Source of the DNA: Shewanella sairae
GTDB lineage: Bacteria > Pseudomonadota > Gammaproteobacteria > Enterobacterales > Shewanellaceae
Length of the DNA stretch: 64,000 nucleotides
Reading direction: 5' to 3'
Assembly: GCF_023283535.1 (NCBI RefSeq)
Contig: NZ_JAKILT010000032.1
Location: forward strand, 1-64,000
The position numbers and the translations under genes are program-made. Positions 43,635 to 53,500 of this stretch are shown piece after piece. How positions within the stretch are numbered: position 1 is the stretch's first letter; each line of letters opens with the position of its first letter. The notes beneath the pieces are model-generated. The model searched no databases, had not been told where the DNA came from, and worked only from the letters and a program-made list of their open reading frames with translations.

Positions 43635-44690
43635 TCAAAGGGTTTCTAATCGCTCTAACAGTGTGCCTTTACTAATAACCTCAGCTAAATCATCAGCTAA
43701 AACCTGACTCATGGCAGCAGACTCACGCCAATATTTAATCCGGCTATCGCTATCCAACTGGGTAAAATCTTCCCTATCCGGCAATTTGTTATAAGGCAAA
43801 TTCTGTAGGTAAGCATCGGTTGGTGCCAAGATCAGTGCGTTGTCATAATTTTGCTTGGCAAAGCGCCAAGCAAGTGATTTATCAAACCAACCCGGTGCCA
43901 TATGTGGGTAAAAATGAGGATACAAAGTCAGCCCTTTGTTTTGGACTAACGGTAAATCAAAATGGTAATCGGTAATACCACCATCGTAATAATGGCCTTT
44001 TGGCGCACCGTTAATTTGAGTCACCGGCGCAAGCACTAAAGGGATAGAACCGGTAGCTAGCAACACTTGATGGATGTTATCGCGGGATAAACCATAATAA
44101 CAACTCGGCAAATCTTTAAGACCTGCAAAGGCTGAGCTTTGCTGATTAACGCCAAACACACAGCGCTTAAAGTGCCAAGCGATGCTCTTACGACTGGCTA
44201 AATTGGTAATTGCGGCAGTAGCTAAACCCGCACCTAATGCTAAGCGCCCACCAGCACGATTAATATGCCTTGCCTGACAAGCAATATAATGACTATTTAT
44301 ATGTGGATTATCGATAATCTCAGCGGCGCCGTCACTGCCGAGCAAGCCGCTGATGATCCCAGCAACTTGAGTCGAGATCTCATTTGATGTTGGCTTAGTA
44401 TCATAACGTTGACCGATATACAGCTCTTCTAATCGGTCATAAGCCGCATTAGGATTACTCTGCGCTAAACAAGCCAAGCGCCACGCACCTGACGAAGCGC
44501 CTAAAGTATGTAAGGGCTGGCTTAAATTTTTAAAGAATTCAGTAAACAAATAACGATCTAACGCGGCAATACCAATCCACTTAGGGCCACCAGACGCAGC
44601 CAACAATTGAGTGAATAGCTCAGGCTTAAACTCATTTTCGCTCACTGTTTTACAGGCTTTAGGGCCAGCGATAAACCGTAATGAAGACAC
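43635..44690 (-). CDS. Patatin-like phospholipase/acyl hydrolase
   Basis: A 351-residue protein. It has the nucleophile elbow GASSGAW (G-x-S-x-G) near residues 62-70, and the second member of the Ser-Asp dyad in YYDGGITDYHF near 223. An oxyanion region ASGGPKWIG lies near 33. The family cleaves acyl chains from phospholipids or other lipids. There is no signal peptide, so it is probably cytoplasmic or membrane-associated. The substrate is unknown. It is divergent from the small membrane protein gene at 44759, 68 bp apart. Confidence 0.85.
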   Translation of the reverse strand: MSSLRFIAGPKACKTVSENEFKPELFTQLLAASGGPKWIGIAALDRYLFTEFFKNLSQPLHTLGASSGAWRLACLAQSNPNAAYDRLEELYIGQRYDTKPTSNEISTQVAGIISGLLGSDGAAEIIDNPHINSHYIACQARHINRAGGRLALGAGLATAAITNLASRKSIAWHFKRCVFGVNQQSSAFAGLKDLPSCYYGLSRDNIHQVLLATGSIPLVLAPVTQINGAPKGHYYDGGITDYHFDLPLVQNKGLTLYPHFYPHMAPGWFDKSLAWRFAKQNYDNALILAPTDAYLQNLPYNKLPDREDFTQLDSDSRIKYWRESAAMSQVLADDLAEVISKGTLLERLETL

Positions 44691-44758
44691 ATATATCCTT
44701 ATTTTTTTATTATTGTTACTTTAAATTGACCTTTGTATAAGGTTATTCTTTACGCTAA

Positions 44759-45226
44759 ATGGACACAACTAAAGAAAGTATTATGGATAATACAATAGCT
44801 TCTAACACGACTGTGGTTAACACTTTTCCTAAGATAGGTTACTTCATCATTTTGATTACCTTGGGGCTTGTCGGCTCTCAGCTCAATGATGTAACCACCA
44901 TTTGGGATTACGCATTTTTAGCGCCGCTATGCATAACGAGCTTTATTCTCTTACGTGTATGCTGGCAACAAAAAGTGATTTTTGGCGATTCAAAAGTCAG
45001 TTTTATTAAGATGCAGCAAAACTCAGATTTCAGCCTACCAACAACCTTAAGTCTACACTATCAAGACATTGACTCTGTGCGCCTTCTTGGCGATCACCTC
45101 TTTATCCATTCAGCCAAAGGTAAGGTCAACTTTCCCTTAAGGCCAAAATCAACCTTAGCCAAAAAGCTGAAACAGACTTTCGAAGCAAAAGGCATCGAGT
45201 TTGAAGTCAACTCTTGTATCCTCTAA
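44759..45226 (+). CDS. Two-span membrane protein with a possible PH-like cytoplasmic domain, function unknown
   Basis: A 155-residue protein. Two hydrophobic helices (about residues 25-42 and 50-66) are followed by an 85-residue beta-rich tail that could be a bacterial PH-like domain (VIFGDSKVSFIKMQ, TLSLHYQDIDSVRLLGDHLFI). I do not recognise the protein. Two starts are possible, ATG at 44759 and ATG at 44783; neither has a strong ribosome site. It is divergent from the patatin gene. Confidence 0.55.
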   Translation: MDTTKESIMDNTIASNTTVVNTFPKIGYFIILITLGLVGSQLNDVTTIWDYAFLAPLCITSFILLRVCWQQKVIFGDSKVSFIKMQQNSDFSLPTTLSLHYQDIDSVRLLGDHLFIHSAKGKVNFPLRPKSTLAKKLKQTFEAKGIEFEVNSCIL

Positions 45227-45323
45227 AGCTAGTTAGCGCTACACTTCGCCCTCTAAACGGCACTTTTTAGGTGCCCTTATTAAATGAATTTTCGGTCAAG
45301 TTCGGCCAAGGGTGAGAAATACC

Positions 45324-45785
45324 ATGATTGTTGATACTTTAGCTAACCGCGAGATCTACACCGCGATTAACCCACGTATTGCTAGCGCGCTAGAGCATTT
45401 AGCCACGACAGACTTTAGCCAACTAGAAGCCGGCAAGTATGAGCTAGATGGCAAAAACCTATTTGTTATCGTAAACGACTACCAAACAAAGCCTAAAGAA
45501 CAGCAGCCATTTGAAGCCCATGAGCAATATATTGATGTGCAGTATGTGGTAAGTGGTGAAGAAGAATTTGGCTACTTACCTTTAGCTGGCCAAACGCCGT
45601 CTAAAGCCTATTTTGCTGAACACGATTACGCCAATTATGACTATGAATCAAACAAAGACGATGCGGCGTTTATTCCGCTAAAAGCTGGTATGTTTGCACT
45701 TTTCTTCCCTGATGATATCCATATGCCAGGTGCTGGCGACAACGCGACACAAGTGCGCAAAGTGGTTATTAAGGTCAAGGTTTAA
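45324..45785 (+). CDS. YhcH/YjgK/YiaL-family protein (cupin-like sugar anomerase fold)
   Basis: A 153-residue cytoplasmic protein. The family motifs are EAHEQYIDVQYVVSGEEEFGY near residue 66 and the metal histidine in FFPDDIHMPG near 131. E. coli YhcH (NanQ) speeds sialic-acid anomerisation, and YiaL belongs to ketosugar metabolism. No sugar catabolic genes are near, so the substrate cannot be named. The ATG at 45324 is preferred over GTG at 45312 because AAGGGTGAG lies 7-8 nt upstream. It is followed by a 12-bp hairpin. Confidence 0.85.
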   Translation: MIVDTLANREIYTAINPRIASALEHLATTDFSQLEAGKYELDGKNLFVIVNDYQTKPKEQQPFEAHEQYIDVQYVVSGEEEFGYLPLAGQTPSKAYFAEHDYANYDYESNKDDAAFIPLKAGMFALFFPDDIHMPGAGDNATQVRKVVIKVKV

Positions 45786-45807
45786 TTTTTCCCCAATCTC
45801 GCCATAT

Positions 45808-45837
45808 AGAGCTAAGCTAATTATCTAGCTTAGCTCT
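45808..45837 (+). terminator. Terminator-like hairpin after the YhcH gene
   Basis: A perfect 12-bp stem AGAGCTAAGCTA / TAGCTTAGCTCT with a 6-nt loop, followed by TTAAATT. The T-tract is poor. Confidence 0.6.
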
Positions 45838-45858
45838 TAAATTGAGTAATGATCTCTA

Positions 45859-45874
45859 ATACTAATCAGCATAA
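45859..45874. repeat. Solo copy of the MITE terminal repeat
   Basis: ATACTAATCAGCATAA matches 13 of 16 bases of the perfect end at 30047. It lies about 90 bp upstream of the phosphatase gene. It may be a relic of an element that has lost the rest. Confidence 0.45.
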
Positions 45875-45963
45875 AGTGCCGCATTAAACGTTAGGCTTGA
45901 ACTTTATTCTTGAAACAAGCTCTTATATTTCAATTGATAATAAGTACACAACAGGAATTCAAG

Positions 45964-46497
45964 ATGCGCTTTATTCTATTACTAAGTAGCTTGCTTAGCC
46001 CTTTGGCTTTTGCAGCCATAACTCCGGATGCGTTACAGCAAGTTAAAGCGGTGCATTTTAGTAGCGACAATGTAATAACCGCAGGGTTACCAACCGAGTC
46101 TCAATTCAAGACGCTTAAAGAATCAGGTGTTGATTTGGTCATTAACCTTATTCCCAACGACAACCCTACAGGTTATACCAATGAAGCAGAGCTGGTTAAA
46201 CAAGCAGGCATGGACTATGCACAAATTGATGTAGACTGGCAGCAGCCGACTCAAGAAAATGTGCAACAGTTTTTTGCCATCATGGATGCCAATCAAGATA
46301 AACAGATTTTAGTGCATTGCGCAGCCAACTACCGCGCATCGGCTTTCTATTACCTTTACCAGTTAAAGCAAGGCCAAGCCGACTCAACAGCTTACCAACA
46401 ACAGGTCATGGCGCCTTGGGGCGACTTACCACAAACCTTTGCCAAGTATCCGCAGTGGCAACAGTTAATAGAGCAAGTTAAGCAAAGCCTAAACTAA
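45964..46497 (+). CDS. Exported cysteine-dependent phosphatase of the dual-specificity fold, CX4R type
   Basis: A 177-residue protein with a signal peptide (MRFILLLSSLLSPLAFA, cleavage near 17). The DSP-like core has the P-loop VHCAANYRAS near 118-126, with catalytic C119 and R124, so the spacing is CX4R rather than the CX5R of classical tyrosine phosphatases; the same short loop occurs in the bacterial Blh/DUF442 group. A general-acid Asp candidate lies in DVDWQQP. The ATG at 45964 with AGGAA upstream is chosen over 45910, which would spoil the signal. The substrate is unknown. It acts in the periplasm. Confidence 0.75.
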   Translation: MRFILLLSSLLSPLAFAAITPDALQQVKAVHFSSDNVITAGLPTESQFKTLKESGVDLVINLIPNDNPTGYTNEAELVKQAGMDYAQIDVDWQQPTQENVQQFFAIMDANQDKQILVHCAANYRASAFYYLYQLKQGQADSTAYQQQVMAPWGDLPQTFAKYPQWQQLIEQVKQSLN

Positions 46498-46536
46498 TTA
46501 CAGTAACTACGGTAACGACTGTAAAAACTGAATGTT

Positions 46537-46560
46537 AAGCGCCTTTCAAGGCGCTTTTTT
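46537..46560 (+). terminator. Terminator of the periplasmic phosphatase gene
   Basis: AAGCGCC / GGCGCTT stem with a T-run after it, 39 bp past the stop codon. Confidence 0.9.
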
Positions 46561-46626
46561 ATTGGCTATTTCAAAGCCATTACGCTGAATATATAAGCTA
46601 ACTCAGCTTACCCCTAACTCGATCAA

Positions 46627-46649
46627 AAATGTGATCTTGATCATTATTT
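46627..46649 (+). promoter_or_regulatory. CRP-like site upstream of the three-domain sulfur enzyme gene
   Basis: Core TGTGA-TCTTGA-TCATT at 46630-46645, flanked by AAA on the left and TTT on the right. The left half is perfect and the right half matches 3 of 5 of TCACA; the spacing of 6 bp and the TCT/GA centre are right. It is centred about 103 bp before the ATG. CRP controls much of anaerobic respiration in Shewanella. FNR is another reading, but the TTGAT-N4-ATCAA pattern is not met. Confidence 0.6.
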
Positions 46650-46740
46650 TCAAGCTGCTAATATAACCACGAAGAATTAGTTATACCAAAAAGAAATATA
46701 AAATCTATCCGCTAAGAATAACAATAAAGAGCCGAAGATA

Positions 46741-49026
46741 ATGAGCAATCACAAAGAGTTAACCCAGATCTATCTTGATGCTAATGCTACAACCCCAGTT
46801 TTACCTGAAGCGGCCTCCGCTGCTATGGCTGCGATGCAAACCCTTTTTGGTAATCCAAGTAGTAGCCATATAACAGGCTTAAAAGCGAAAGACTTAATGG
46901 AGCAAACTCGTCGTCGAGCGCAAACTCTTCTTGGTACAGGCAAAGGCAAACTCATTTTTACCAGTGGGGCTACCGAAGGGATCCAAACCTCAATTTTATC
47001 TGCGCTTATTGCCGCAAAACCGCTTGTTGATGCAGCACCACTTAGCGCGGATAAAAGTTATTGCGTGCTGTATGGTGCAACCGAGCATAAAGCCATACCA
47101 GAATCATTAAAACATTGGTTATCAGTACTGGATATCAAGGCTGAAGTCATTGCTATCCCAGTTGATGAGTATGGCATCTTAGATCACGAGTTTATTAGCC
47201 AGCACGCCGCTAATGCTTTAATGATTTGTACTATGGCAGTCAATAATGAAACCGGTGTATTTCAAGATCTGCAGTTATTAGAGCAAACCATTCGCACTGC
47301 TAACCCTAGTATTTTCTGGATGGTTGATTGCGTACAAGCTTTAGGGAAAACCCAACTAGACTTACAAACAACCACTATCGACTACGCACCTTTTAGTGGT
47401 CATAAACTCTATGCGCCAAAAGGAATAGGCTTCGTTTATATCCGTGATAGCGCACCTTTTACGCCTTTTATTGCTGGCGGAGGGCAAGAAAGCGGTTTGC
47501 GTTCTGGTACCGAAAACTTACCCGGAATGGCAGCACTTAATGTTATTTTCGACATGTTATTACGCAGTGAAGGTTCAGCGTTTAGCAACACACAAACACT
47601 GCACAGATTTCGACAGCAAATAGTCACAACACTCACCGAATGCTTCCCACGTATTGTATTTAATAATAGCTTCGAACACAGCGTCGCCACCACTATCAAC
47701 TTTGCTGTACCAAGCTTTAGCAGCAAAGAGATTATGGATCTATTTGATGCCGCCAATATTCGAGTCAGCTCAGGATCTGCTTGCAGCTCTAAAGTCACCC
47801 GTAGCTTTGTGCTCGACGCCATGGGGCTACCCGCATGGCAAAGTGAGTCTGCTATTCGCATGTCATTTGGCCCTGCAATGACGCAAGCTGATGTAGACAC
47901 CGCTTGCGCCCGTATAAAAATGGCATCACAAGCATTAACCCAAAGCTGTATGGTGCTGGCTCATAATAAGATTAGTGATAAAACTCAGCTAGAGGGCTTA
48001 TTGCAGCTGCGCTCAGGAGCAAGTTGTACTTGGGTATATGCTGACAGTAAATCTAAACAAGCATTAATTATCGATCCGCTACCGGAATTACAACAACGCC
48101 TAGATACTTTACTGCAATGCCAACAGCTGACTCCCATTGCAATAATCGACACTCACGGTCATGCGGATCATGTTTCAGGTCGAGAAGTGTTAGCTAACCG
48201 TTATTTAGCAGAGCAAGATAGCGATATGTTAGGTTGGCCATATAGCAGTAAGACTGTTAGCTACGCTGGGGCAGAATTAGAAGCTATCTCCTTAGGAGAT
48301 TTACAACTGATTAAAGTGCCGACGCCTGGGCATACAAGCGACAGTATTAGCCTAATGTTATGCTCCACCAATGGCGAACAACCAAGCACTAAATATGCTT
48401 TTTGCGGCGACACTATTTTAATGGGCAGCTTAGGTAGAACTAACTTTGATTCCAGCTCGAGCGTTGCGCTATTTAACAGCCTTAAATTACTCAATAGAAC
48501 GCTAAAAGCAGACACATTAATTTGTGCCAGCCATGATTATAATAACGAGTTCACCACCACGCTTGCCACTGAGCTATCGCGTAACACCTTGCTTAAAGCA
48601 GTGCTACAAGATCAGCTATCACAAACCGACTTTGTTAAGCGTAAAGCTGAGTTAGACAGTCATTTAAATGACCAAACAGGTAGTGAAATCATGTGTGGCG
48701 CTTATATCGGTAGCTGCGATAAATCAGCAATTCTTGAGTACGACGCATCAAGCTTAGCCAAAGCGATAGCAAACAATGCCGGCGTAAAAGTCATTGATAT
48801 AAGAGAGCCACACGAATACGTCTTAACTCGCTCAAAAGACCCTAATCAAAATGTGCCGTTAACCCGCCTAGTGCAATTTATTCATGATCACCAAGATCAA
48901 AAAGACCAGCCATGGGTATTAGTTTGTCGTAGCGGCAGCCGCTCTATGGTTGCAGCTCAAGCGATGCATAGGCTAGGTTTTGCTAAAATATCTCACCTAA
49001 AAGGTGGCTACGCCTTGAGTCACTAA
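46741..49026 (+). CDS. Fusion: cysteine desulfurase + persulfide-dioxygenase-type MBL domain + rhodanese
   Basis: A 761-residue cytoplasmic protein. Residues 1-395 are a class V (IscS/NifS-type) cysteine desulfurase: PLP lysine in GHK222 and sulfur-accepting C348 in SSGSACSS. Residues about 410-640 are a metallo-beta-lactamase fold of the ETHE1/persulfide-dioxygenase type: H472-G-H474-A-D476-H477, then H531 (PTPGH), D557 (CGD) and H598 (SHDYN). Residues about 665-761 are a rhodanese with C729 in CRSGSR. Every catalytic residue is present. The likely path is cysteine to persulfide on C348, then transfer or oxidation to sulfite, with the rhodanese moving sulfur to or from thiols. The domain order is written in a single unbroken frame. 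A CRP-like site lies upstream, a terminator follows. The joint function is inference. Confidence 0.9.
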   Translation: MSNHKELTQIYLDANATTPVLPEAASAAMAAMQTLFGNPSSSHITGLKAKDLMEQTRRRAQTLLGTGKGKLIFTSGATEGIQTSILSALIAAKPLVDAAPLSADKSYCVLYGATEHKAIPESLKHWLSVLDIKAEVIAIPVDEYGILDHEFISQHAANALMICTMAVNNETGVFQDLQLLEQTIRTANPSIFWMVDCVQALGKTQLDLQTTTIDYAPFSGHKLYAPKGIGFVYIRDSAPFTPFIAGGGQESGLRSGTENLPGMAALNVIFDMLLRSEGSAFSNTQTLHRFRQQIVTTLTECFPRIVFNNSFEHSVATTINFAVPSFSSKEIMDLFDAANIRVSSGSACSSKVTRSFVLDAMGLPAWQSESAIRMSFGPAMTQADVDTACARIKMASQALTQSCMVLAHNKISDKTQLEGLLQLRSGASCTWVYADSKSKQALIIDPLPELQQRLDTLLQCQQLTPIAIIDTHGHADHVSGREVLANRYLAEQDSDMLGWPYSSKTVSYAGAELEAISLGDLQLIKVPTPGHTSDSISLMLCSTNGEQPSTKYAFCGDTILMGSLGRTNFDSSSSVALFNSLKLLNRTLKADTLICASHDYNNEFTTTLATELSRNTLLKAVLQDQLSQTDFVKRKAELDSHLNDQTGSEIMCGAYIGSCDKSAILEYDASSLAKAIANNAGVKVIDIREPHEYVLTRSKDPNQNVPLTRLVQFIHDHQDQKDQPWVLVCRSGSRSMVAAQAMHRLGFAKISHLKGGYALSH

Positions 49027-49077
49027 ATATTAACGAAGCTATGGAATAAAATATTTAACGACTTGTTTTATCATTAT

Positions 49078-49112
49078 AAAAGCCATCCGATATCTATTAC
49101 CTGGTGGCTTTT
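49078..49112 (+). terminator. Terminator-like hairpin of the sulfur-fusion gene
   Basis: Stem AAAAGCCATC / GGTGGCTTTT (one G-T pair), 15-nt loop, ending in TTTTA. It lies between this gene and convergent mepA. Confidence 0.65.
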
Positions 49113-49145
49113 AGTTAACCTAAAAATACACGATGAATCGATAAC

Positions 49146-50096
49146 TTAAGGTGCAGCCAGCACTACAGAACATTGCTTAGGCTTCACTTTTTTAGCTTTA
49201 GGTTTTGGCTTAGCTTGAGGTTTTTTAGGCTCTTTTGGCTTTGAAGGCTGGATCTGAGTGTATTGCTGCTTCCACCAGCTTAGTTCATTACAACCGTTGC
49301 CACTAGCAATTGGCGCCTGATTTAGGCAAGACTTGTCGCCACTAGGACAATGCAGTCTTACGTGCATATGGTAAGTGTGTCCCCACCAAGGCCGCACCTT
49401 ATTAAGCCATGCATCATCGGTTATCTTTAAATCACACAGGTACTGCTTAATCACCGGGCTAACAAAAATGCGTGCCACTCGCTTATCTTCTGCAGCTAGC
49501 TTAACCATATTGGTTTGAGCGTGAGACCATAGCTCAGTATCTAGAGCGAATTGCTTTTTATTGACGAGTTTTAATGGCTTTGGTTGCTCTCGTTCGGTAT
49601 CCGTTAATCGCTTATCGGTTTGCTTAAACCAGATATCAACATCTAAACCAATTTGATGACTGCTATGACCATGACTAAAGTTACCGCCTCTAGGCATAGA
49701 CATATCGGCTATTAAGATATCGTCTAAACCTTGTTGTTTTAACTCCATCGCATATTGAGTTATAAATTCGATTAGCTCGGGGTGACCATAATAGCGTTGT
49801 CGTTGAGTCCGAATAACCTGGTAACCTTGGCCGTTAACGGGCAGTGCCAGCCCACCTTGCAAACATCCATTTGCATAACTGCCTATGGCACTCGCTTGAT
49901 TGCCAAAAGGCGTCTTTAACGCCTCCCATTGATTGGCATTCACTGAAGGCATCGAGAACAAAAAAGCGAGCAACGGCAATGCAATTAATGCCGATTTAAT
50001 TAAAGGTAAGCTGACTTTAATGCCAATAAACACCAAATAGTCATGATTAGCGTCATAATTCGAGATCGAAACCTTACCTTTGGATATGAATCTCAC
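49146..50096 (-). CDS. mepA: Penicillin-insensitive murein endopeptidase MepA
   Basis: A 316-residue periplasmic zinc endopeptidase that cuts D-Ala-mesoDAP cross-links of peptidoglycan. The LAS-family motifs are SHGHSSHQIGLDVDIWF (zinc His and Asp, near 148-164) and WWGHTYHMHVRLHCP near 239-253. The C-terminal 30 residues are Lys/Pro-rich (KPKEPKKPQAKPKPKAKKVK), which could bind wall polymers. The GTG start at 50096 has GAGG 7-8 nt upstream, but it places about 28 residues before the hydrophobic signal segment (LPLIKSALIALPLLAFLFSM); a GTG at 50033 would give a cleaner signal but has no ribosome site. Confidence 0.93.
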   Translation of the reverse strand: MRFISKGKVSISNYDANHDYLVFIGIKVSLPLIKSALIALPLLAFLFSMPSVNANQWEALKTPFGNQASAIGSYANGCLQGGLALPVNGQGYQVIRTQRQRYYGHPELIEFITQYAMELKQQGLDDILIADMSMPRGGNFSHGHSSHQIGLDVDIWFKQTDKRLTDTEREQPKPLKLVNKKQFALDTELWSHAQTNMVKLAAEDKRVARIFVSPVIKQYLCDLKITDDAWLNKVRPWWGHTYHMHVRLHCPSGDKSCLNQAPIASGNGCNELSWWKQQYTQIQPSKPKEPKKPQAKPKPKAKKVKPKQCSVVLAAP

Positions 50097-50315
50097 CGTG
50101 CGGCCTCGCTTACTTAGCTGTTAACTTTTTCTTCTGTGTAATCAGTATAGCTTGCTCTACCTTGAAGCAAATATTCAAGTTTGGCCGCCTAATTTATAAA
50201 AGTATGAGCAAATCTGATTAATGCTTAATTAAACAAAAAAATAGCTGCTAGAAAGTTAACAAGTATGAGAGTGGAATGAGACGCTTAACAACCGTTAGCC
50301 CAAGATTGATAAAAC
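50097..50315. other. Gene-free stretch upstream of mepA
   Basis: The mepA promoter must be here. No coding frame, RNA gene or repeat was recognised. To 50598 the rest is the trailer of the metal-efflux operon with its terminator. Confidence 0.4.
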
Positions 50316-50343
50316 AAAAAAAAGCGGAGCAAGCCTGCTCCGC
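50316..50343 (-). terminator. Terminator of the metal-efflux operon
   Basis: On the minus strand an 8-bp stem GCGGAGCA / TGCTCCGC (4-nt loop) is followed by a run of T. It lies 255 bp past the RND pump stop codon, so the transcript has a long 3' trailer that contains the repeated word ATCGATAT (50552-50571 region). Confidence 0.85.
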
Positions 50344-50598
50344 GTACTAAATATACTCGCCACATCAGTGTGATTAATCAAACAGGTTAGGCATAACCGT
50401 AAGTGCCATTAATGGTCACTCACTTTAATCAATAACACACTGCACTTTGGCAAGAAAACCGTAACAAAAAAACCAGAGGTAACGCCGAGGGCAGACTAAT
50501 GCATCGTCGTCTTACTCAAGTCCTTTCCATTGTCCCTAATGGAAATATAATCGATATAAATCGATATTTAGCGCCCCAAAGAACGCCAAATATCACTG

Positions 50599-53500
50599 TT
50601 AAGCCTTACGGCTTTGGTAAATCCAGCGGTAAAGTGTCGGTAGCACTAATAGAGTTAGTGCCGTCGAACTAAATAAACCACCTATAATCACCACTGCAAG
50701 AGGCTGCTGGATCTCACTGCCTACGCCCGAAGAAAGTAAGATTGGGATCAAACCTAGTGCCGAGGTTAATGCCGTCATCAATACTGGACGTAAACGCCCT
50801 ACCGTGCCCTCATAAACTGCATCATAAAGTGAGGCATCAGTTTCTTCAGTCACGCTGGCGCGTCTTTGATTTATCGAGTCCACCAGCACCACACCATTGA
50901 GTACTGCCACGCCAAATAGAGTGATAAAGCCAATCGAGCTTGGTACTGACAAGTAAGTGCCGCTGGCATACAAGGCCACAACACCACCAATTAACGCTAA
51001 TGGTACGTTAGCCATAATCAGACCAACCTGCTTTACCGAACCAAAAGAGAAGAACAGTAATAAGGCAATCAATACAATAGAGATAGGTAACACCAACATT
51101 AGCTTTTGCTGTGCACGCTGCTGGTTCTCATATTGACCACCTACCACTACTGTGTATCCCGGAGGTAAGTCAGCCTTTGGCACAATAGCGTAAATATCAT
51201 TTACCACTGAACCCATGTCGCGGTCAGCAACGTTAGCTTGCACCACCACACGACGCTGCACATCATCGCGACGAATGTTAGGCGGCGCCATTTCAATCGC
51301 CACATCAGCCACTTCCCCCAAACGCACAGTAGCGCCGCTGACACCTGTCAGTAGTAAGTTTTCCAACGCATCAGGTGAACTGCGGTATTGCTTAGCTAGA
51401 CGTACATAAATATCGTAACGCGCATTACCATCAATCACTTGGCCTGCGCTGGCGCCACCAATACCTTGACTAACCAATGCCATCACTTCATCAACGCTAA
51501 TACCATAGCGCGCCAGTTGATCTCGTTTAGGACGCACGACTAACTGCGCTTCGCCGCTCACCTGCTCAAGCGATACATCCACCGCACCTGGAATTTGCGC
51601 CACGAGATCTGTTAATACTTGGCCACGCTCAGACAGTACATCTAAGTCTGGGCCAAAGATCTTAATCGCTAGCTGCGCTTTAACACCCGATAGTAGTTCG
51701 TCAACGCGAGTGGCAATTGGCTGAGAGAAGGTGAACAACAAGCCCGGATAGACATTGAGCTTCTCTTCCATTTTACGCTGCAGCTCAAAACGGTTACTGG
51801 CACTGGTCCACTCATCAACAGGCTTAAGGCCGATGTAGATCTCGATGTTATTCACCGGCTCGGGGTCGCCACCTAATTCAGCGGCGCCAATACGGCTCAG
51901 CGCATAGTTAACCTCAGGAAACTCAAGTATTAACGCCTCAAGCTTTGGCGCGACATCAAGTGATGTTCCTAAACTTGCTGTTGGCGCTAGGGTGACGCGT
52001 AAGTTAATCGTGCCCTCTTCAAGCTCAGGCACAAACTCAGTACCCAGTCTTGGTAGCAACATCATACTTAGGGCGAACATCAGCACAGAGGCGCTCAACA
52101 GTACCTTTGGATGTGCCATCGTAGCGCTCAGCAATTTACGATATAGCGCTTCAATCGGTTTAAGCACTGGGCTTTCACGTAAAACAACGCCGCGCTTAAA
52201 CAGATAAACCGCCAACGCAGGTACAGCAATCAACGCCACTAATAAAGCCGATAGCATGGCTAAAATAATACTCACAGCCATTGGCTGGAATAATTTACCT
52301 TCTACGCCTTCAAGGGCAAACAAGGGCGCAAACACCACGATAATAATCGCGGTCGCAAAGAAGATTGGGCTACACACTTCTTTGGCGGCCAGCATCACTT
52401 GATTGATCATGCTGCTTGAACCAACGTCTGACTCTTTGTTTTTACTCGACTGCGTGAGGTGTTTAAAGATGTTTTCTACCATCACCACAGAGCCATCAAC
52501 GAGCATACCAATCGCTACCGCTAGGCCACCAAGCGACATCAAGTTAGCTGACATTCCAAAGTAAGACATCACTAACAGCGCTAAACCAATAGAGACTGGA
52601 ATAGACAGCAGCACCAGTAAGGTCGCACGAATGTTGACTAAGAACAGCGCTAAGATCACCACAATAAACACGAACGCCATTAATAGCGCGTCACGCACAG
52701 TCGTTACCGCTTGATTCACTAAGTCTGATTGATCGTAGAACACTTCAAACGACACGCCGTCTGGTAGTGCTTGCTCAATCATAGCTGTGCGTTCACTAAT
52801 GTCGTCGATAGTTTCCTTGGTATTGGCGCCCATACGTTTAAGCACAACGCCAGCAACCACTTCACCTAAGTCTTGCGAATTACCCGCTTCGTCACGGCGA
52901 GTCATGGTCACTGCGCCCACGCGGATCTCACTGCCGTAATCGACTTTAGCAATATCACCAATACGCACTGGAGTACCCGCGACTTCAGTTAGCGGAATTT
53001 GTGCAATCGCTTTAAGGCCTGCATTACCTGCTGGCAACATGCCATAGCCGCGCACGACTAATTGCTCTTGCCCCTGGTCCATAAACCAGCCGCCAGCGTT
53101 ACGGTTATTGCTCTCTAACGCGCTAGTCACTTGCGCCATTGATAAGCCGTAACTCATCAGCTTATTAGGCTCAATTTGCACTTGGTATTGACGGACTTCG
53201 CCACCAAATGACAAGACTTCGGTTACGCCGCCAACTGGCATCAGCAACAGCTTAACCATGTAGTCGTTAATACTACGTAGCTCTGACGCATCTACACCCG
53301 ACTCAGGCGTCGCACGTAAGATGTATTGATAGATTTGCCCAAGACCAGAAGTGTTAGGGCCGATTTCAGGCACCCCAACACCATCAGGGATCATTTCACG
53401 AGCCGCTTGTAACTGCTCAAACACCTGCTGACGCGCGAAATAAATATCGGTGCCTTCGGCAAATACGACCGTCACAATCGACAGACCGGTACGTGAAAGT

